Made by a program: the position numbers and the translations under genes
Notes under the pieces: generated by a model
Seen by the model: the letters and a program-made list of their open reading frames with translations, nothing else
Told to the model about the DNA's origin: nothing
The model's database searches: none
In this document: positions 58,927 through 64,000 of the stretch, piece by piece
Layout: each line of letters starts with the position of its first letter
Numbering within the stretch: position 1 is the first letter of the stretch
Source of the DNA: Streptomyces sp. NBC_00457
Lineage (GTDB): Bacteria; Actinomycetota; Actinomycetes; Streptomycetales; Streptomycetaceae
Assembly (NCBI RefSeq): GCF_036014015.1
Contig: NZ_CP107905.1
Location: 9,300,001 to 9,364,000, forward strand
Reading direction: 5' to 3'
DNA length: 64,000 nucleotides

Positions 58927-61900
58927 ATGGGAGTGCTGACGGGGGCTGCCACGGCCCTGTCCGGTGCGGTGCTGGCGGGGCCGCGGTTGCTGGTTCACGG
59001 GGCCGCGCCCGGTGTGGGTGTGGCCGCCGGAGCGGTGGCCGGGACGGCGCGGGCCGGTGTGCGAGGGGCGGACCAGGTCGTCAGGATGACGCGGGTGGCC
59101 CGCAGGGCGCTGCCGGGCGGTGACCACACCTGGCGGTCCGGTCACCGGACCCATCTGCCGCTCCGGCCGGCCGAGCCGGAGCGGGTGCGGCGGGCGGGCG
59201 GGATGGCGAAGGCGGCGCGCAAGGTGGCCACGGCGCTGGCGGAACGGCCGGACGTGGCCTACGCCTACTGGGACGGCGGCCTCACCCGGCTGGTCGTGGC
59301 CGTGAGTGAGGCGGCCGTGTCCGAACGGGTGGAGCAGAAAGCGCATGCGCTTGCCGCCGAACTCGGTCTTGAGCCGGTGGACGAACCGACGGAGGAATTC
59401 ACGCATCCCGGCGACCCGGTCCTCGTACGGACCAGCGCGGCGGCACTCGCGGCCGACGCGGCGGGCGTCGTGGTCGCGGTGGCCGGCTCCGCCCTGCGAC
59501 TGCCGCCCTCGCCCCGGGCCGTCACGGCGGTGGTGACCCTGCTGCGCGAGAACCCCCGCTTCCGGGCCTGGCTGCGCGAACGGTTCGGGTTCTCCCGCAT
59601 GGACCTGATCCTGGCGGTGTCGAACGCCGCGGTCCATGGCGCGGGCCGCACCCCGACGTCCCTCGTGCTCGACGCGGGCCTGCGCTCGGTACAGCTCGCG
59701 GAGGCGCTCGCACGCGCGGCCGCGTTCGACGCGGTCCACGACCGGGTCTGCGGACCCGAGCGGGAGGACGTGTCCCCGGAGCGGTTCCCGCGCCCACCGC
59801 TACGCACCACCCCGGCGCACGAGTACGCGGTCCACGCCGAGACGGGCAGCGTGGTCGGCGCGGCCGTGACACTGCTGGTGAAGCGCGACGGCACCGAGGC
59901 GGCCGAAGCGGTCCTCGCGGGCTCCCCGAAAGCGGCACGCTACGGACCCGCCGCCTTCCACGCCGCACTGGGCTGCGCGTTGGCCCGCACCGGCGTGCTG
60001 GTCCGCCACATGGAACGCATGCGGCAGCTGGGGACGGTCACCAGCGTGTTCCTGCACCCGAGCGCGCTGCACACCCCCGACGGCGCCGCGGACCCCTGGG
60101 CCGAGGCCGTCCTGGACGCGGCACGGCGGGCCGGACTCCGGGTCGTCGTGACGGACGATCCCTCGCTCGGCGACTTCACCGCCCTCGCCGACCACGTGGT
60201 GTCCGCCGAACGGTCCTTCAGCCGGACGGTGAACGAACTGCGCGGTCGCGGCGGTGTCCTGACCGTGGCCCGGCCGGGCTCGGCCGATGACACGGACACC
60301 CTGTCCGGGCTGCTCGCCGGCGATGTGGCCGTCGCGCTCGCCGACGGTGACGCGGCCGTGGCCTGGGGCGCGGACGTGGTGGCGCCGGGCGGTCTGGCCG
60401 ACGTATGGCGGCTGCTCGCGGCCGTACCGGTGGCGCGGAAGGTCGGGCGGTGTTCGCAGACGCTGGCCCGGTCCGGCGCCGCGCTGTCCGGACTGATGGT
60501 GGCCGTGGGCGAGTCCGGGCGCGGCACCGGCTCGCCGCTGCCCGGCCTGCGGCACGCGCCCGTCGACTTGAGCGCGGCGCTGGCCCTGGTGTCCGGGGCG
60601 CGAGATGCCGTAGGCGTCGCGGCCACCCGCGCGCCACGCCCCCGGGCGCGGGTGGCCTGGCACGAGCTGAAGGCGAAGGACGTACGACAGCGGCTGGAGC
60701 ACCGGCTGGAAGAGCCGCCGACTCCGGCGGCCGAGGCGACCGCCAAGGTGCGGCAGGCAGTCAAAAGCGTCGGCCGCAACCCGGTGTTCGCGCCGGCCAA
60801 GGGGGCGCTGCAGCTGGGCCGGGCCGTACGGGGCGAGCTGGACGACCCGCTCACCCCGGTGCTGGCCGTCGGCTCGGCCGCGTCGGCGATCCTCGGCTCG
60901 GTCGTGGACGCCCTGCTCGTCGTCGGCGCCCTCGACCTGAACGCCCTGGTCGGCGGCATACAAAGGCTGCGGGCCGAACGGGCTCTGTCCGGGCTGCTCG
61001 CGGAACAGAAGCAGAAGGCACGCGTCGCACCCAACGGGAACTCGGACGATCGGCACACCGTCGACGCCGCACGCCTCAGGCCCGGCGACGTGATCGAGCT
61101 GCAGGCCGACGACGTCGTACCGGCTGACGCCCGCCTGCTGTGGGAGGACGGCCTGGAGGTCGACGAGTCCGCGCTGACCGGCGAATCCCTGCCCGCGGAC
61201 AAACAGACCGCCCCGACCCCGCGCGCGCCCGTCGCCGACCGCAGCTGCATGGTGTACGAGGGCACGACCGTGGTGGCCGGACAGGCCCGTGCCGTCGTGG
61301 TGGAGACCGGCGACCACACCGAGGCCGCCCGCGCGGTCCACCTCGCCGCACGCAAGCCGCCGGCCGCCGGGGTGCAGGCCCGCCTGCAGGAACTCACCCG
61401 CAAGGCAATGCCGTTGACCATGGCGGGCGGCGCCGCCGTGACCGGCCTCGCGCTGCTGCGCGGCACACCGATCCGCCGGGCGGTGAGCGGCGGGGTCGCG
61501 GTCGCGGTGGCCGCCGTCCCCGAAGGGCTGCCGCTGGTGGCCACGGTCGCGCAACTGGCCGCCGCCCGCCGGCTCAGCAAGCAGGGCGTGCTGGTCCGCG
61601 CCCCGCGCACCCTGGAAGCCCTCGGCCGGATGGACACCATCTGCTTCGACAAGACGGGCACCCTCACCCAGAACAAGCTGCGCCTCGTCCGCGTCACCGA
61701 CCCGGACGGCACCGCCCGCAAGCCGGACGAGGCCGTCGACTCGGCCACCCTGCGCGTGGCGGTGCGCGCCTGCCCCGAGCCCGAGGAGGGCCCCGACCAG
61801 CCGGTCCACTCCACCGACGAGGCGGTCCTGGACGCGGCCGGGCGCGACCCGGAGTGGCAGCAGACCGAGGGCAGGCCGTTCGAGGCCGGGCGCGGATACG

Positions 61901-63195
61901 CCGGAGCCGTGGGCCACGCGGCCGACGGGATACGGGAGTTCGTGGTCAAGGGCGCCCCGGAGATCGTCCTGCCCGCCTGCCGCGACCTGCCGGAAGACGC
62001 CTCGCGTACGGCGCAGTCGCTGGCCCGCGACGGACTGCGGGTCCTCGCGGTCGCGCGACGGCGCCTGGGCGACGACGAGAAGGACGCGGACGTCTGCGAA
62101 GAGCCCCTGTCCGACCTGGAGTTCACCGGTCTGCTCGCGCTCGCCGACGCGGCGCGCGAGACATCGACCGCCCTGGTCCACGGGCTGCGTGAGGCGGGCG
62201 TACGACCCGTCATGCTGACCGGCGACCATCCGCAGACGGCGCGGGCGATCGCCATCGAGCTGGGCTGGCCCGATGACACGGCCGTCGTCACCGGCGACGA
62301 ACTGGCCGCCGCGGACCGCTCCGAGCGCGCCCGGATGCTGCAGGACGTGGACGTCGTGGCGCGCGTCGCGCCCGAGCAGAAGCTCCAGGTCGTCGAGGCC
62401 CTGATGGACGCGGGCCGGGTGGTCGGCATGGTCGGCGACGGCGCCAACGACGCGGCCGCCATCCGCGCCGCCGACATCGGCGTCGGCATCAGCGCCCGCG
62501 GCTCGGCCGCCGCCCGCAACGCCGCCGACCTGGTGCTCACCCACGACGACCTCACGGTGCTCGTCGAGGCCGTCGTCGAGGGCCGCGCCCTGTGGCACAG
62601 CGTCGCCGACGCGATCGCCATCCTGATCGGCGGCAACGCGGGTGAGGTGGGCTTCGGGATCCTCGGCACGCTGCTCGCCGGCGCCGCGCCGCTGTCCACC
62701 CGTCAGATGCTGCTGGTGAACCTGTTCACGGACCTGTTCCCGGCGATGGCGGTGGCGGTGACACCGCAGAAGGAGGGGGAGACCGACGTCAGCGCGCCGC
62801 TGGGCAAGACCCTGCTCGGCACACCGCTGATGCGGCAGATCCGCCACCGGGCGCTGACGACCTGTCTGGGCGCGGTCGCGGCCTGGCTCATCGGCCGGTT
62901 CACGCCGGGGACGGCCCGCAGGACCACGACGATGGCCCTGTGCGCGGTCGTCGGCACCCAGCTCGCCCAGACCCTGGCCGACCGCAGCGGCTCCCCGCTG
63001 GTCCGCGTCACCTCCTTCGGCTCCGCCGCCGCCCTCGTCCTGCTGGTGCAGACCCCGGGCGTGAGCCATGCCCTCGGCTGCACACCGCTGGGCCCGGTCG
63101 CCTGGACCGGCGTCGTGGCGGCCATCGCACTGGCGGTGACCGGACAGCGGGTGATGCCGGAGCTGGAGCGGGCGGTGGTACGGCTGAGCCGGTAA
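58927..63195 (+). CDS. Giant cation-translocating P-type ATPase (CtpI-like) with degenerate N-terminal ATPase half
   Basis: A 1,422-residue pump, similar in size and layout to mycobacterial CtpI. The C-terminal half is a complete P-type ATPase: ALTGESLPADK (actuator), VAAVPEGLPLVATVAQLAAA (ion path, PEGL type as in Ca/Mg pumps), CFDKTGTLTQNK with phospho-acceptor Asp about 908, and MVGDGANDAAAIRAADIGVG. The N-terminal about 600 residues look like a second, inactive copy: ERMRQLGTVTSVFLHPSALH aligns with ALGRMDTICFDKTGTLT, and GDVAVALADGDAAVAWGADV with the segment after GDGAND. The ion is not known. ATG 58927. Confidence 0.9.
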   Translation: MGVLTGAATALSGAVLAGPRLLVHGAAPGVGVAAGAVAGTARAGVRGADQVVRMTRVARRALPGGDHTWRSGHRTHLPLRPAEPERVRRAGGMAKAARKVATALAERPDVAYAYWDGGLTRLVVAVSEAAVSERVEQKAHALAAELGLEPVDEPTEEFTHPGDPVLVRTSAAALAADAAGVVVAVAGSALRLPPSPRAVTAVVTLLRENPRFRAWLRERFGFSRMDLILAVSNAAVHGAGRTPTSLVLDAGLRSVQLAEALARAAAFDAVHDRVCGPEREDVSPERFPRPPLRTTPAHEYAVHAETGSVVGAAVTLLVKRDGTEAAEAVLAGSPKAARYGPAAFHAALGCALARTGVLVRHMERMRQLGTVTSVFLHPSALHTPDGAADPWAEAVLDAARRAGLRVVVTDDPSLGDFTALADHVVSAERSFSRTVNELRGRGGVLTVARPGSADDTDTLSGLLAGDVAVALADGDAAVAWGADVVAPGGLADVWRLLAAVPVARKVGRCSQTLARSGAALSGLMVAVGESGRGTGSPLPGLRHAPVDLSAALALVSGARDAVGVAATRAPRPRARVAWHELKAKDVRQRLEHRLEEPPTPAAEATAKVRQAVKSVGRNPVFAPAKGALQLGRAVRGELDDPLTPVLAVGSAASAILGSVVDALLVVGALDLNALVGGIQRLRAERALSGLLAEQKQKARVAPNGNSDDRHTVDAARLRPGDVIELQADDVVPADARLLWEDGLEVDESALTGESLPADKQTAPTPRAPVADRSCMVYEGTTVVAGQARAVVVETGDHTEAARAVHLAARKPPAAGVQARLQELTRKAMPLTMAGGAAVTGLALLRGTPIRRAVSGGVAVAVAAVPEGLPLVATVAQLAAARRLSKQGVLVRAPRTLEALGRMDTICFDKTGTLTQNKLRLVRVTDPDGTARKPDEAVDSATLRVAVRACPEPEEGPDQPVHSTDEAVLDAAGRDPEWQQTEGRPFEAGRGYAGAVGHAADGIREFVVKGAPEIVLPACRDLPEDASRTAQSLARDGLRVLAVARRRLGDDEKDADVCEEPLSDLEFTGLLALADAARETSTALVHGLREAGVRPVMLTGDHPQTARAIAIELGWPDDTAVVTGDELAAADRSERARMLQDVDVVARVAPEQKLQVVEALMDAGRVVGMVGDGANDAAAIRAADIGVGISARGSAAARNAADLVLTHDDLTVLVEAVVEGRALWHSVADAIAILIGGNAGEVGFGILGTLLAGAAPLSTRQMLLVNLFTDLFPAMAVAVTPQKEGETDVSAPLGKTLLGTPLMRQIRHRALTTCLGAVAAWLIGRFTPGTARRTTTMALCAVVGTQLAQTLADRSGSPLVRVTSFGSAAALVLLVQTPGVSHALGCTPLGPVAWTGVVAAIALAVTGQRVMPELERAVVRLSR

Positions 63196-63197
63196 GC

Positions 63198-63440
63198 CCG
63201 TACGCGTACGGACGCGTCCCTTCGGGTGGCTGCGGCTGGTCATGTATGTGAATTAAGTGCGGGATGCGGAACGCCGAGCTGGGCATGCTGCTGACTTCCG
63301 CCCGGCTCAGGGGCCTGACGGTCAGCTCGCTGAACAGCACCCAGGAGATCGGCGCTTTTGCTCCACGCTTTGCGCACAACTCATTCGGACATCCCTGCCC
63401 AGCGGGGAACTGTCGCAGTCGCCGCACGGGAGCGCTCGCT
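63198..63440. repeat. Diverged direct repeat, right copy (upstream of the esterase gene)
   Basis: Second copy of the 58,046-58,290 region. It starts with the palindrome CCGTACGCGTACGG (63198-63211) straight after the ATPase stop. The leftward promoter of the left copy is decayed here (the -35 equivalent reads GTGGAG on the minus strand). The GGGAGCGCT operator core is kept (63428-63436). Confidence 0.6.
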
Positions 63441-63500
63441 TCTCTGCCGATCCCGCTGCCGACAGCCCCACGAGCCGCCATCACGAAGGGATGAACGACT

Positions 63501-64000
63501 TTGCCTGCCACTATCAAGCGCAGACCACTTCGCACCATGCTCACCGCGCTCAGCGGAATGCTCGCGGCAGCGCTCATCGCCGCACCCCCGGCCGACGCCC
63601 GCGTCGACGAACCCACCGCGGCGCTCACCGAGGTCACCGGCTTCGGCGAGAACCCCAGCAACCTGCAGATGTACCTCTACGTACCGGACGACGTGGCCGA
63701 CAACCCGGCCGTCGTCGTGGCCCCGCACTGGTGCGGGGGCTCCGGCCCGGCGATGCACTCCACCACCGAGTACGCCTCGCTCGCCGACCAGTACGGGTAC
63801 ATCGTCGTGTACCCGTCGGTCACCCGTGACACCAAGTGCTTCGACGTCGCCTCACCCGAGGCCCTGCGCCGCGGCGGCGGCAGCGACCCGGTCGGCATCA
63901 AGTCCATGGTCGACTATGTGACCGAGACGTATGACGCCGATACGAGCCGGATCTTCGCCACCGGCATCTCCTCGGGCGGGATGATGACGAACGTCCTGCT
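63501..64000 (+). CDS. Secreted PHB-depolymerase/CE1-type esterase (3' end cut by window edge)
   Basis: The visible 166 codons encode an exported alpha/beta hydrolase. The likely start is TTG 63501 (opening PATIKRRPLRTMLTALSGML), with AAGGG upstream; ATG 63537 is an alternative. The signal peptide ends near PPADARVDEP. VVVAPHWCGGSGPAMHS is the oxyanion-hole strand with the conserved Cys; IFATGISSGGMMTNVL holds the nucleophile Ser. Such enzymes are poly(3-hydroxybutyrate) depolymerases or acetylxylan/feruloyl esterases. Proximity to pectate lyases favours the latter. Asp and His of the triad lie outside the window. Confidence 0.85.
   Translation, partial: MPATIKRRPLRTMLTALSGMLAAALIAAPPADARVDEPTAALTEVTGFGENPSNLQMYLYVPDDVADNPAVVVAPHWCGGSGPAMHSTTEYASLADQYGYIVVYPSVTRDTKCFDVASPEALRRGGGSDPVGIKSMVDYVTETYDADTSRIFATGISSGGMMTNVL

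Noticed and set aside
59800..63243. A 1,147-codon open frame on the minus strand opposite the P-type ATPase gene
   Set aside because: It is rich in R, G, H and Q with no domain pattern and mirrors the ATPase codons. Such antisense frames are a by-product of high third-position GC.
1..64000. CRISPR arrays, tRNA or rRNA genes, prophage
   Set aside because: No regularly spaced short repeats, no cloverleaf-like sequences and no phage structural or integrase genes were seen. The repeats present are dispersed, not arrayed.

Overview
The window is high-GC actinobacterial DNA and almost certainly comes from a Streptomyces chromosome. Codons end mostly in G or C, GTG starts are frequent, and many genes have strong GGAGG-type ribosome binding sites. 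The families present (LAL regulators, PAS/GAF/SpoIIE phosphatases, Tap-like hydrolases, DasR- and CebR-like operator sequences, DUF5997) are typical of that genus. No rRNA, tRNA, CRISPR array, intact insertion sequence or prophage was seen.

Layout. 1-4.9 kb: a tripartite tricarboxylate transporter (tctCBA, tctA cut by the window edge), divergent from a CitA/DcuS-type sensor kinase and its response regulator. 4.9-10.4 kb: a polyol (inositol-like) catabolic cluster of IolH-like, IolG-like, sugar-porter and IolE-like genes, divergent from a LacI regulator across a 17-bp palindrome. 10.4-13.8 kb: two secreted proteins, a protein-arginine deiminase and a parallel beta-helix protein. 14.1-28 kb: a mixed stress and housekeeping stretch with two Hrp1-like CBS proteins, a NarL two-component pair, a Tap-like peptidase, a PEBP protein, a dienelactone-hydrolase-like enzyme, a phosphoribosyltransferase, a shortened universal stress protein, rtcB with a convergent archease, beta-phosphoglucomutase plus a GH65 phosphorylase, a 2H phosphoesterase-like protein and a CopZ-like metallochaperone. 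27.9-31.5 kb: a large PAS/GAF/SpoIIE phosphatase and a TetR regulator.

31.7-36.5 kb: a four-gene molybdenum hydroxylase operon of PaoABCD type (2Fe-2S, FAD plus extra Fe-S, Mo, XdhC), facing the TetR gene across two tandem palindromes. 36.4-43.6 kb: a DUF5997 gene paired with a helix-less LysR-like protein, a TfoX-like protein, a LAL regulator, a BBE-type flavin oxidase, a HAD phosphatase and an Lrp regulator. 43.8-51.6 kb: a FUSC membrane protein, a lactonase with a DasR-like site, a CbiX-like chelatase, an N-acetylglucosamine-kinase-like gene translationally coupled to ung, a BNR-repeat protein and an Rv1733c-like membrane protein. 51.6-56.2 kb: a HEAT-repeat protein, an AidB-like acyl-CoA dehydrogenase and a divergent PaaX regulator. 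56.3-58.1 kb: two secreted pectate lyases (PL1-PL3 operon). 58.4-63.2 kb: a small membrane protein and a giant CtpI-like P-type ATPase. 63.5 kb to the end: a secreted PHB-depolymerase/CE1-type esterase, cut by the window edge.

Three cross-cutting patterns stand out. First, six copies of a dispersed palindromic repeat lie in the window; two of them sit in frame inside genes (xdhC-like and the LAL regulator). Second, a diverged direct repeat of about 240 bp, carrying the pectate lyase promoter and LacI-type operator sequences, flanks the ATPase block. Third, a 13-bp operator-like sequence is shared by the pectate lyase promoter and the upstream region of the beta-helix gene about 44 kb away, which suggests a common plant cell wall polysaccharide regulon.
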